The position numbers and the translations under genes were made by a program. From CAZWSE01 sp964636575 (GTDB lineage Bacteria; Pseudomonadota; Alphaproteobacteria; Rhodobacterales; Rhodobacteraceae), in the NCBI GenBank assembly GCA_964636575.1, contig CAZWSE010000025.1, positions 1 to 37,149 on the forward strand: 37,149 nucleotides of DNA, read 5' to 3'. The notes beneath the pieces are model-generated. The model ran no database searches. It was not told the origin of the DNA and was given only the letters and a program-made list of their open reading frames with translations. Positions 15,821 to 23,816 of the stretch are shown here, piece by piece (within the stretch, counting starts at the first letter, position 1; the number at the start of each line of letters is the position of its first letter).

Positions 15821-17341
15821 ATGCGCATTCCCTCATATCTGGCCGGAGGCTCCGCCGTTGCGCTGCTCCTGACAACCACCTCTGCTTTCGCGGACCTGAC
15901 GGCACAAGACGTTTGGGCCGATTGGCAAGGCTACATGCAAAGCATGGGCTACAAAATGGACGGCACACAGGCCGTATCAGGCGACACCCTGACAGTCAGC
16001 GACATCGTGATGGACATTGTGCTTGGTGACGATGAAGGCACCGCCAGCCTGTCCCTTGGTTCGATGTCCTTTACAGACAATGGCGATGGCACGGTCTCGA
16101 TCGGTATGGCCGAAGAGATGCCGATGGTCATGAACATGACCCCCAAATCCGGCCAACCGATGTCGATGAAAATGATCTACACGATGGTCGGCATGGACAT
16201 GGTGGCCTCAGGCACTTCGAATGATCTGACCTACACGTATACTGCAGACCAAGTCGGCTTTAACTTGGCCGAATTTGACCTGCCCGACGAAGATCTCCCG
16301 TCTGATTTTATGTCGATGACAATGGTTGCCGACGATGTGTCAGGGGTAACCACAATGAAAGTCGGCAATATCCGCGACTACCAACAAACGATGAACGCAG
16401 GCTCGGCCACCTACGACATGACCTTTGTGGTCCCTGAATCCGAAGGCGGCGGTGGTGGCACCTTCAAAGGCGATATGGATCAGCTGACCTTTTCCGGCGG
16501 CGGACAACTTCCCTTGGTTATGAACACCACTGATATGGCCGAAATGCTTGCTGCAGGGTTTAACTTTGCGGGCGGCTTTGAATATGCCGCGGGCAATTCC
16601 GTGATGGATTTCGACACACCCGACGGAGACGTTGCCGGTACGACGTCGTCTGACGGTGGCCTTTTGTCTGTCGCCATGGGCGGCAATGGCTTGTCTTATG
16701 ACGTTACCCAAAACAACCTGTCGGTTGAAATGAAAGCCGACAGCTTCCCGTTCCCGATTGCCATCGATATGGCCAAGTCAGCGTTCAATCTGGCCATGCC
16801 AGTGTCCGTGTCTGATGAAGAACAGGATTTCGCCTTTGGCTTTACGATGGGCGATTTTACGATGTCCGATATTCTGTGGTCCTTGTTTGATCCGACCGCC
16901 GTCTTGCCACGCGATGCCGCGACCTTGTCGCTTGATCTGACCGGTAAGGCCAAAATGCTGGTCGATATCTTTGATCCAGAGGTCGCCAATTCCTCTGACG
17001 CCCCCGGAGAGCTGAACGCCATCAACGTCAACACGCTCGAAGTCACAGCCGCAGGCGCCAGCCTCACCGGCGGTGGTGCCTTCACCTTTGACAACACCGA
17101 TCTGGTCAGCTTTGACGGCATGCCCAAACCAACCGGCGCGATGGACCTGCAATTGGTCGGCGGGAATGGCCTGCTGAACAAGCTCGTTGAGGCCGGATTG
17201 CTGCCCCAAGACCAAGCCATGGGCGCGCGCATGATGATGGGTCTCTTCGGCGTTCCTGGCGAGGCGCCGGATACCTTGAAATCCAAGATTGAGGTCAACG
17301 AAGAAGGCCACGTTCTGGCCAACGGCCAGCGTCTGAAGTGA
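15821..17341 (+). CDS. DUF2125 exported protein
   Basis: This 506-residue protein starts with a signal peptide (SYLAGGSAVALLLTTTSAFA, cleavage near residue 24). The mature part is a long beta-rich chain unusually rich in Met, Asp and Gly, ending DTLKSKIEVNEEGHVLANGQRLK, the DUF2125 C-terminal pattern. The family is common in alphaproteobacteria and has no settled function; a periplasmic or envelope role is inferred from the signal alone. AAGGA precedes the ATG. The gene is monocistronic: it is divergent from the SDR and followed by a terminator. Confidence 0.85.
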   Translation: MRIPSYLAGGSAVALLLTTTSAFADLTAQDVWADWQGYMQSMGYKMDGTQAVSGDTLTVSDIVMDIVLGDDEGTASLSLGSMSFTDNGDGTVSIGMAEEMPMVMNMTPKSGQPMSMKMIYTMVGMDMVASGTSNDLTYTYTADQVGFNLAEFDLPDEDLPSDFMSMTMVADDVSGVTTMKVGNIRDYQQTMNAGSATYDMTFVVPESEGGGGGTFKGDMDQLTFSGGGQLPLVMNTTDMAEMLAAGFNFAGGFEYAAGNSVMDFDTPDGDVAGTTSSDGGLLSVAMGGNGLSYDVTQNNLSVEMKADSFPFPIAIDMAKSAFNLAMPVSVSDEEQDFAFGFTMGDFTMSDILWSLFDPTAVLPRDAATLSLDLTGKAKMLVDIFDPEVANSSDAPGELNAINVNTLEVTAAGASLTGGGAFTFDNTDLVSFDGMPKPTGAMDLQLVGGNGLLNKLVEAGLLPQDQAMGARMMMGLFGVPGEAPDTLKSKIEVNEEGHVLANGQRLK

Positions 17342-17369
17342 TTTCGGCGTTAACTTTTCGCGCAACAAG

Positions 17370-17400
17370 GGCCGCTCGCACCTCGCAAGCGGCCTTTTTT
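17370..17400 (+). terminator. Rho-independent terminator after the DUF2125 gene
   Basis: A perfect 7-bp stem (GGCCGCT 17370-17376 with AGCGGCC 17388-17394) and an 11-base loop is followed by six T (17395-17400), 28 bp after the stop codon. Confidence 0.9.
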
Positions 17401-17412
17401 GTTGGGGTTATG

Positions 17413-17439
17413 TGGTAACCCTTTGGTAACATTGGTTAA
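17413..17439 (+). repeat. Three spaced TGGTAAC/TGGTTAA direct repeats upstream of pmbA
   Basis: TGGTAAC occurs at 17413-17419 and 17424-17430, and TGGTTAA at 17433-17439, spaced 11 and 9 bases (about one helical turn). They lie just past the DUF2125 terminator and about 130 bp before pmbA. Same-face spacing suggests a protein-binding site; the TGGTTAA copy is near a reverse-complemented CtrA half-site (TTAACC). Function is inference. Confidence 0.4.
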
Positions 17440-17567
17440 TGGTTTCGCCGCGAAACCTCTGCCAGCCCCAGACCCAACCCGCACCAAACACCCCTATTTT
17501 CAACCCCACCCTTGCCCTACCGCCCCCGCCCCGCTACCTCAAAGGCACCAACAAGGATTGCCCCTCC

Positions 17568-18917
17568 ATGCCCCAAATCACCCTTGATGACCTGACCGCC
17601 CGTCTCCTGACTGCCGCCCAAAAAGCCGGTGCCGATCAAGCCGATGCCATCGCCGTTCAGGGCACATCGGTTTCGATCGATGTCCGCGATGGAAAGCTGG
17701 AACAGGCCGAAAGATCCGAGGGAATCGACATTGGTTTGCGGGTGATCATCGGACAACGCAGCGCGAATGTTTCGGCCTCTGACACCAGCGACAGCACGAT
17801 CGCCACAATGGCTGAGCGGGCCGTTGCGATGGCGGGGGAGGCTCCTGAGGACCCTTATGTGGGGCTTGCTGAGAAGTCCGATTTGGCGACGGAATGGGAC
17901 GTGGAGGCTCTCGAACTGGCCGACCCCATGGCCGAGCCGGACCCAGCAGAACTACAAGAAGACGCTCGTCGCGCGGAGGCGGCTGCATTGGCCGTGGAGG
18001 GCGTCACTCAGGTTCAATCGGCCAGCGCGGGGTACGGATCGCGGGACGTCTATCTTGCTGGAACCAATGGATTTTCTGGTGGTTACAAGCGCACCGACCG
18101 GGCACTTTCCTGCGTCGCGATCGCGGGCACTGGCACGGGGATGGAGCGGGACTACGACGGGGATATGCGGCTCTTTCAGGCGGACCTGCGCGACGCGGAT
18201 GAGATCGGGACGCGGGCGGCGGAACGGGCCATCGCGCGACTCGATGCGCGTAAGCCTCCGACAGGCACTTACCCCGTTCTGTTCGACGAGCGGATCGCAT
18301 CATCGCTGATTGGACACGTTTTGTCAGCGATCAATGGCAGTGCAATCACCAGAGGTGCCTCTTGGCTGAGAGACGCGCTCGAACAACAAATTCTACCAGA
18401 GCATCTGTCGATCATCGAAGACCCGCACCGGCCTCGGACGGCGGGGTCTCGTCCGTTTGACGCGGAAGGGCTGCCGACCAAGAAACGTGCAATCGTGGAT
18501 AACGGAAGGTTAACGGGGTGGACGCTCGATCTGGCAACGGGGCGTAAGCTGGGGATGCCTTCGACGGGGAACGCATCACGCGGGACGTCCTCGGCGCCTT
18601 CGCCCAGTTCTTACAACATCGCGCTTACCCAAGGCGCGGCCAGCCGCGAAGACCTGATCCGCGATATGGGAACGGGGCTTTTGGTGACCTCTATGATTGG
18701 ATCGACGATCAACCCGACGACGGGCGACTATTCGCGCGGGGCATCGGGGCATTGGATTGAGAACGGTGAGATCACACATGCGGTCAACGAATGTACCATC
18801 GCGGGCAATCTGCGGGATATGATGATGCGGATCGTTCCGGCCAATGACGGACGCGCGCACCTGTCGCGGGTTGTGCCATCGCTTCTGATTGAGGGGTTGG
18901 CGCTTGCCGGAGACTGA
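17568..18917 (+). CDS. pmbA: TldE/PmbA-type metalloprotease subunit
   Basis: PmbA (TldE) pairs with TldD to make a protease that trims unstructured peptides, including CcdA and microcin precursors. The 449-residue product has the family start (DLTARLLTAAQKAGADQADAIAV), the segment DVRDGKLEQAERSEGIDIGLRVI, and the C-terminal VTSMIGSTINPTTGDYSRGASGHWIENGEITHAV. No HExxxH metal motif is present, as expected for the TldE rather than the TldD subunit; tldD is not in the window. The ATG at 17568 is chosen because homologous sequence begins there and AAGGA is 11 bases upstream. An upstream in-frame ATG at 17439 would add 43 Pro/Thr-rich residues. Confidence 0.93.
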   Translation: MPQITLDDLTARLLTAAQKAGADQADAIAVQGTSVSIDVRDGKLEQAERSEGIDIGLRVIIGQRSANVSASDTSDSTIATMAERAVAMAGEAPEDPYVGLAEKSDLATEWDVEALELADPMAEPDPAELQEDARRAEAAALAVEGVTQVQSASAGYGSRDVYLAGTNGFSGGYKRTDRALSCVAIAGTGTGMERDYDGDMRLFQADLRDADEIGTRAAERAIARLDARKPPTGTYPVLFDERIASSLIGHVLSAINGSAITRGASWLRDALEQQILPEHLSIIEDPHRPRTAGSRPFDAEGLPTKKRAIVDNGRLTGWTLDLATGRKLGMPSTGNASRGTSSAPSPSSYNIALTQGAASREDLIRDMGTGLLVTSMIGSTINPTTGDYSRGASGHWIENGEITHAVNECTIAGNLRDMMMRIVPANDGRAHLSRVVPSLLIEGLALAGD

Positions 18918-19674
18918 CCTTTCTCTTTTGATCCGCGCCGCTGAGGCCGCCGGAGACACGGCGCTGGAATTCACCGGCCCGACAGCCAAACGCTGGGACA
19001 AAGCGGATGGCGCTGGCCCTGTGACAGAGGCTGATCTGGCGGTGAACACGCTGCTTTTGGATACGCTCAAAACCGCGCGACCTGACTATGGCTGGCTGTC
19101 AGAGGAATCCGAAGATTCCAAAGACCGTTTGGCCCATGACCGCGTTTTCATCATCGACCCCATCGACGGCACCCGCAGCTTTGTCGAAGGGTCGCGCACA
19201 TGGGCGCACTCGCTCGCGATTGCGGATAAGGGCGAGATTACAGCGGCGGTCGTGTACCTGCCCATGCGCGGTCTGCTGTTTAGTGCGGCCAAGGGCAAGG
19301 GAGCCGTACTGAACGGCAAACCAATTGAGCCATCGCAGCGGAGCGGGTTGCAAGACGCAGATATTCTGGCGACCAAGGCCAATATGGACCCTTGCCATTG
19401 GCGCAGCGATCCCTGTTTCAAACGCGCACATCGTCCGTCGCTGGCGTATCGTCTGGCGCTGGTCGCGCAAGGCCGCTTTGATGCGATGCTGACCCTGCGC
19501 CCAAGCTGGGAATGGGACATTGCAGCGGGCGATTTGATTGTGCGCGAAGCCGGCGGTCAGGCGTCTGACAAGACGGGTCAGCCTTTGCGGTTTAACAATA
19601 AGACGCCAACTTTGAACGGTGTTGTGGCTGGTGGGGCTGCGATGCAACGGGCTGTGCTGGAGGCTTTGGCTTAG
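18904..19674 (+). CDS. Inositol-monophosphatase-superfamily phosphatase, CysQ-like
   Basis: This lithium-sensitive-type metal-dependent phosphatase of about 256 residues has the metal ligands E67/E68 in LSEESED, D85 and D88 in DPIDGTRSF, and the late Asp in SWEWDIAAGDLI. Close relatives remove the 3' phosphate from PAP/PAPS (CysQ) or dephosphorylate inositol phosphate; the DGTRSFVEG and WDIAAGD forms favour CysQ. The start is probably the TTG at 18904, 8 bases after GAGGGG; a TTG at 18889 is the only other upstream choice before a stop. It overlaps the pmbA 3' end by 14 bp, so it is translationally linked to pmbA. Confidence 0.85.
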   Translation: MPETDLSLLIRAAEAAGDTALEFTGPTAKRWDKADGAGPVTEADLAVNTLLLDTLKTARPDYGWLSEESEDSKDRLAHDRVFIIDPIDGTRSFVEGSRTWAHSLAIADKGEITAAVVYLPMRGLLFSAAKGKGAVLNGKPIEPSQRSGLQDADILATKANMDPCHWRSDPCFKRAHRPSLAYRLALVAQGRFDAMLTLRPSWEWDIAAGDLIVREAGGQASDKTGQPLRFNNKTPTLNGVVAGGAAMQRAVLEALA

Positions 19675-19793
19675 GGGTTAGGCACCTCTTGGTGAAGCTT
19701 GAGCCGGGCGTGCGCTGGTCCGAGGGGTGGCGCACAGAGGTTTGGAACTTCTTGATTTATTGTGGTTGCTTGGTTGGCGTGGTGGAGCGGTTT

Positions 19794-19848
19794 GATAGGG
19801 TAGCATCGCGCTGCCCCGTGGGGGCGGACCAGCGCGCGCCCTGCGCCT
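19794..19848. repeat. 55-bp repeat, left copy, REP-like palindrome
   Basis: Identical to 19949-20003. It contains an interrupted inverted repeat: GCGCTG and CAGCGC outside, CCCC-GTG-GGGG inside, so single strands would fold into a GC hairpin resembling extragenic palindromic elements. It abuts the N run directly. Confidence 0.9.
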
Positions 19849-19948
19849 NNNNNNNNNNNNNNNNNNNNNNNNNNNNNNNNNNNNNNNNNNNNNNNNNNNN
19901 NNNNNNNNNNNNNNNNNNNNNNNNNNNNNNNNNNNNNNNNNNNNNNNN
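19849..19948. other. Assembly gap, 100 N, inside a repeat
   Basis: Exactly 100 N flanked on both sides by the same 55 bases. The true distance is unknown and may be negative (the two ends may overlap). Confidence 0.99.
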
Positions 19949-20003
19949 GATAGGGTAGCATCGCGCTGCCCCGTGGGGGCGGACCAGCGCGCGCCCTGCG
20001 CCT
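19949..20003. repeat. 55-bp repeat, right copy, REP-like palindrome
   Basis: Exact direct repeat of 19794-19848. See that entry for the palindrome. The copy continues into GCGGCTTGATTCAGGGCGG, which the left copy would show only beyond the gap. Confidence 0.9.
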
Positions 20004-20128
20004 GCGGCTTGATTCAGGGCGGGGGCAGGAGCCTAAAGTTGAAATCAAGTGCACCCATGTAAGCGGGCTATCCGACGATGATCCGAGAAACGGGTTGTCA
20101 AAAAAAATGTCCCTCTCTAGCTTTCAGT

Positions 20129-20791
20129 ATGAGTTTATATTCCACTCTTTTTTGGATAGTGACTGCGGCTGCTCTTTATTGGTGCGGGTTGGTACATATT
20201 GATAGTGGAATTACTGCGCACTATTTTCCAGCGGCGGCGCTCGGTGATCGTTTTCACACTGTTCGATCAGCCTCCGTCGGTGTCCCTTTAGTGGTATCGC
20301 TTGCAATGATTGGTTTTTGGATATGGCGTCGCCCTTTGTCCAAACGCCTATACCTGATCGGCGTCTTTGCAATTGGGCTCGGAGTGGTGTTGTCCATTTT
20401 GCCAAAAACCGACAACGGCTACGAACAAGTTTATTGGCTGGACGAGCAAAAATACAGCATACCTTGGGCCTACTACCCTCGAAACGGCGTATCGCGGCCA
20501 GGAGGTTCATTTTTTCTCCTTAGAGTAAGCGGAATGGAACTAGCCCCCGACCACGGTGATGTCGGAAAGTTTCTAACTGTCGGTAAAGCTGTTGGGTCTC
20601 ACGGAAATAGAGGATGGATGACGCCTATGAACGCTTGCACGCAAGGCGTGTTAAACCTTCAGTGTGAGTGGGAAAATGAAAGCTTTGTTTATTACCTTTC
20701 CGTTGAGAATGACGACGCGCCTGAGGACCCTACAGTTTTGTATCAGCCGATCGAGAAGTTGCTAGATAGTTTCAAGGCAGCTGGCGACTAG
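20129..20791 (+). CDS. Orphan membrane protein, unknown function
   Basis: I do not recognise this gene. The product is about 220 residues from ATG 20129 (an ATG at 20078 would add 17 residues; neither has a good ribosome site). Three hydrophobic helices (about 6-22, 45-62 and 71-88) are followed by a roughly 130-residue soluble C-terminal domain with PWAYYPRNGVSRPGGSFFLL, a pair of cysteines in MNACTQGVLNLQCEWENES and an acidic tail region (VENDDAPEDP). The two cysteines, probably on the periplasmic side, could form a disulfide (inference). The gene is clearly more AT-rich than its neighbours and sits between 15-bp direct repeats and next to the gap repeat, which suggests horizontal gain. A weak terminator follows. 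Confidence 0.7.
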   Translation: MSLYSTLFWIVTAAALYWCGLVHIDSGITAHYFPAAALGDRFHTVRSASVGVPLVVSLAMIGFWIWRRPLSKRLYLIGVFAIGLGVVLSILPKTDNGYEQVYWLDEQKYSIPWAYYPRNGVSRPGGSFFLLRVSGMELAPDHGDVGKFLTVGKAVGSHGNRGWMTPMNACTQGVLNLQCEWENESFVYYLSVENDDAPEDPTVLYQPIEKLLDSFKAAGD

Positions 20792-20921
20792 GCGTAGCTT
20801 GGGCACCAACCCTAAGCCGATCCAGCGTCTGCCCGCGGGAGGGCGCTCTGACATTTGTTCTACAAATCTTTATGTCCGCCAGGCACATCTTCCAAATCCA
20901 TGATGCACATAGGGGGCAAAA

Positions 20922-20950
20922 GCGTCCACCCGTACGGGCGGGCGTCTTTT
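20922..20950 (+). terminator. Probable terminator after the orphan gene
   Basis: An 11-bp stem (20922-20932 with 20935-20945; G-U pairs and one mismatch) centred on CCCGTACGGG is followed by CTTTT (20946-20950), 130 bp past the orphan stop codon. Confidence 0.5.
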
Positions 20951-21040
20951 GATTTCCTCGGACCAATGGCGGAATTCAAAAGACCTAGCTCGGCGCCTGC
21001 GGCTTGAGTCCGAGCCAACTGGCGCTTTAGTTCTATCGCC

Positions 21041-22009
21041 TCAATGGGCCGAGCTCATCAAGATCGACGCTTCATGAGGCTTCAGGCAGGTGCGTGCTGT
21101 CGCAAGTTCAGACGTGCTGATCTGGGCCAATTCCGGAAACAGGTCCAACACTTCTTGTTTTGTTTCTTGTCCCATCGCGTTCAAGGCTTCTTCGCCGGGG
21201 AAGAAGCTTTCGCTCATCGCGCCGTTTGCGTAGATGATTTCGTGGGATGCGAACAAGATGTGCACATAGGTCACATATTCGCTCCAGTTTTTTGCGACAT
21301 TCCGCAGCTTGGTTAAGTGCTTGGCGGGGATCAAAACTTCTGGATCTCCGAACAGCAGGTCTGCATCAGCTGAGCATAAAAGCATACGGTGATTGGGCGA
21401 CACCATTAGCGGGCGATCGTTGCCCATTGTGCCTGTTTCAAACCGGATCGGTGCTGTCTTATCGTTGACTGCAACTGTTTTGAACCCAATCCACTGAATG
21501 GGCTGGTAGCCGTTGTCCCGCGTCAACACCAGATCGCCTTTAACCAAGCTTTCGACAGCAACTTCGCCTCGCGCGGTTTTGACCAAAGTGCCTTTCACAA
21601 AGCACGGCACGACCTCTTCGTCTACGTTTCCTGCTGCGCCCTCGCGCACATAGCTTTGGCCCACGACGAGCGGCGTAGACGCACCTGGCAGTGAGTAAAG
21701 CGCGTTTGAAGTTTGCCAAGCGCCCGCGACCCTTGGGATGAGGAAGTCATCTGTCGTCGACCCGGCTTCGATCCCGCGCGATCCGCCAAAGTAGAACGTA
21801 TCGCCCACGTTCCAGCCCGCTGGCGCGCCCGCTCCAAGGCTTTGAATCACTGGCGCCGCACCTGTTTCAGTGCCTGGATTGTCGTCACCGACCCCAAGAT
21901 TGTCGTCAGAATCGAAGACAGTCACTGTGAACGAACCCGTTACAGTAAAGCTACCATTCCCCGATCCGGTGATCGTGAAAAGCGTATATGTATAAGTTCC
22001 ACTGGGCAT
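21041..22009 (-). CDS. Hint-domain protein (Hedgehog/intein type), short form
   Basis: This 322-residue protein has a variable N-terminal part (1-130) with Thr/Gly-rich beta repeats and an acidic stretch (FDSDDNLGVGDDNPG) that could bind calcium. A C-terminal Hint_2 domain follows from C136 (VPCFVKGTLVKTARGEVAVE), with SPNHRML (204-210) as the block-B-like His motif. Hint domains can cleave the peptide bond before the Cys; whether this one does is unknown. The tail (CLKPHEASI) parallels the larger Hint protein at 30098-31477. No signal peptide is visible; roseobacter Hint proteins are often thought to leave the cell by type I secretion, which is inference. GGAG lies 8 bases upstream of the ATG. 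Confidence 0.88.
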   Translation of the reverse strand: MPSGTYTYTLFTITGSGNGSFTVTGSFTVTVFDSDDNLGVGDDNPGTETGAAPVIQSLGAGAPAGWNVGDTFYFGGSRGIEAGSTTDDFLIPRVAGAWQTSNALYSLPGASTPLVVGQSYVREGAAGNVDEEVVPCFVKGTLVKTARGEVAVESLVKGDLVLTRDNGYQPIQWIGFKTVAVNDKTAPIRFETGTMGNDRPLMVSPNHRMLLCSADADLLFGDPEVLIPAKHLTKLRNVAKNWSEYVTYVHILFASHEIIYANGAMSESFFPGEEALNAMGQETKQEVLDLFPELAQISTSELATARTCLKPHEASILMSSAH

Positions 22010-22336
22010 TGGTTACTCCAAACATTCGTTACGGGATCACAAAACACGAGACCCTTGAGCAACCGAAATAGTCTGTGAAAGTGTCTGATATTGGGTCTGA
22101 GTAAGGTAAAATTGGACACAAATTCGCCAGATACGAGTGTTTTTTGTAGTTTTTCCCCCTAAAGAAAAAGCCCCGTCCCGAAGGGTTTCCGCATCCTACG
22201 CAAAGGGTGATCTTTGGCATCTGACCTGTCTTGCTTAACCCAAACCTAAACACCTTGTCATATTCCGCCGCTCTCGACTTGACCCGCACGGGTGAACCCT
22301 TACCCTGCGCATCAACCTATCCATAAGGACCTTCAA
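22010..22336. other. Divergent intergenic region between the Hint gene and the DUF4170 gene
   Basis: 327 bp without a supported gene. It holds both outward promoters. An AT-rich tract (TGTTTTTTGTAGTTTTTCC) at about 22138-22158 is followed by a GC stretch with a short CCC-gaa-GGG hairpin (about 22180), which is too weak to call a terminator. No RNA gene was recognised. Confidence 0.6.
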
Positions 22337-22585
22337 ATGCCCAACACCCAGCGCTTGCACTTTGTTTTCGGAGGCGAATTGGTTGATCCGACCAAGACTG
22401 CCTTCAAGGACGTCAATGACATCCATATGGTCGGCATTTATGAGGACTATGACAGCGCCTATAATGCATGGAAAAACGAGGCCCAGCGCACCGTTGATAA
22501 CGCTCATATGCGCTATTTTATCGCTCATTTGCATCGCCTGCGTGACGAGGAAGCTGCTGCCTCTTCGACCGAAGAGCTTGGCTGA
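22337..22585 (+). CDS. DUF4170 small protein
   Basis: This 82-residue soluble protein begins MPNTQRLHFVFGGELVDP and contains FKDVNDIHMVGIYEDYDSAY and DNAHMRYFIAHLHRLRDEE, the DUF4170 pattern. Function is unknown. Its place just before waaA (5 bp gap) recurs in this group, so it may have a part in lipid A/Kdo assembly (inference). The ATG at 22337 follows AAGGAC; an upstream GTG at 22292 would add 15 residues that do not look like the family. Confidence 0.88.
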   Translation: MPNTQRLHFVFGGELVDPTKTAFKDVNDIHMVGIYEDYDSAYNAWKNEAQRTVDNAHMRYFIAHLHRLRDEEAAASSTEELG

Positions 22586-22589
22586 ATAG

Positions 22590-23816
22590 ATGGCCCGCTC
22601 CATCGGGCTGGCCGCGTACCGCGCTTATGCATCGCGTTCCAAGGCGGTTGGTTTCGCCCCGACCGTCGCCCGCCCTGATGGCTTGCTCGTTTGGGCCCAT
22701 GCCACCGATCATCGTCATTTGCTGGCCCTGTTGGACATTTCCGAGCGCTACACCCTGAACCATCCTGAGGTCAGTTTTCTGGTCACCATCAGTGCCGACG
22801 CCACCTATCCGGTCCCTGACATTGATCCCGATGCCCCGTGGCGCGTTGAGCGTTTGCCCCAAGATCATCCCAAGAACGCCAAGGCTTTTGTTGCCCATTG
22901 GACCCCTGATGCCTTGTTGTGGACTGCCGGATTGCTGAAGCCCAATCTGCTGGTTGAGATGTTCAAAACCGGTCGCCCCTGTTTGCTGGTGGACGCCGAC
23001 ACAGAGAGCTTTGAGACCCCTCAAGCCCTGTGGTGGCCCGAGGTCACAACGACCCTGCTTCCCCAGTTTCAGCGCATCACTGTCAATTCCGATCTTGCCC
23101 AGCGCCGTTTGACCCGCTTTGGCGTGTCCGCTGATCTCATTCAGGTCACTGCCCCGTTGCAGTATGGCCCGCAGGTGTTGCCCTGCCGTGAGGATGACTA
23201 CGAAGAGATGAGCCAAGCCCTTGCCGGTCGTCCCGTTTGGCTGGCTGCGATGGTGGACCCTGCCGAGGTTGATATGGTGCTTGCTGCCCATCGTGCTGCG
23301 GCCCGATTGTCCCACCGCTTGGTTTTGATCCTTGTTCCTGCTGACCCGGACAGCGCCCCAGCCATTGCGGCCGCCGCGGCCGAGCTTGGCTTGCGTCATG
23401 CGGCGTGGTCTGAGGGCACGTTTCAGCCTGAGGTCACCCAAGTTTTGATCGCCGATACCGAGGGTGAGTTGGGGTTGTGGTACCGTTTGGCGCCTTTGTC
23501 GTTTCTGGGTGGCTCTTTGGTGGCGGGGCCCGCGGGGATCACCCCATTGAACGCGGCGGGGCTTGGGTCGGCTGTGCTGTATGGTCCGCATGTTGGCCTG
23601 CATACGGACGCCTATACCCGTCTCGCCGATGGTGGTGCGGCCCAGATGGTGCGGGATGCTGATAGTCTGGGAGTTGCCGTGTCGCGCCTGAATGCGCCGG
23701 ATCAGGCGGCGTCGATGGCGATGGCGGCGTGGCAGGTGGTCTCTGAAGGCGCAGAGGGCATCGATCTGGTGATTGATATGCTTCAAGACATCTTCGCAGA
23801 TCAGGAGCCTGTCTGA
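22590..23816 (+). CDS. waaA: 3-deoxy-D-manno-octulosonic acid (Kdo) transferase
   Basis: WaaA (KdtA) adds Kdo from CMP-Kdo to the lipid A precursor at the inner face of the cytoplasmic membrane. The 408-residue product has a GT-B fold. The clearest signature is IADTEGELGLWYRLAPLSFLGGSLV near 292-316, matching the family's TDTxGELGLfYrxAdvafvGGSL, followed by GPAGITPLNAAGLGSAVLYGP. The N-terminal domain contains the usual WxxxLLWTAGLLKPN region. It is shorter at the N-terminus than enzymes with a membrane anchor. It overlaps lpxK by 1 bp (TGATG). Confidence 0.93.
   Translation: MARSIGLAAYRAYASRSKAVGFAPTVARPDGLLVWAHATDHRHLLALLDISERYTLNHPEVSFLVTISADATYPVPDIDPDAPWRVERLPQDHPKNAKAFVAHWTPDALLWTAGLLKPNLLVEMFKTGRPCLLVDADTESFETPQALWWPEVTTTLLPQFQRITVNSDLAQRRLTRFGVSADLIQVTAPLQYGPQVLPCREDDYEEMSQALAGRPVWLAAMVDPAEVDMVLAAHRAAARLSHRLVLILVPADPDSAPAIAAAAAELGLRHAAWSEGTFQPEVTQVLIADTEGELGLWYRLAPLSFLGGSLVAGPAGITPLNAAGLGSAVLYGPHVGLHTDAYTRLADGGAAQMVRDADSLGVAVSRLNAPDQAASMAMAAWQVVSEGAEGIDLVIDMLQDIFADQEPV

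Larger units (their letters stand above)
19675..20128. other. Repeat-rich intergenic region with assembly gap
   Basis: No convincing gene is seen. The left part (19681-19793) holds a TG-rich spacer; then come a palindrome-containing 55-bp sequence, 100 N, the same 55 bp again, and a GC-rich tail (CTGCGGCTTGATTCAGG). The open frames across the N run are artefacts. Composition changes sharply to AT-rich at about 20090, where the orphan gene begins. Confidence 0.8.

Noticed and set aside
22165..22200. Possible leftward terminator (CCC-TTCG-GGG then TTTTT on the minus strand)
   Set aside because: Only about three stem pairs hold, and no leftward gene ends there.
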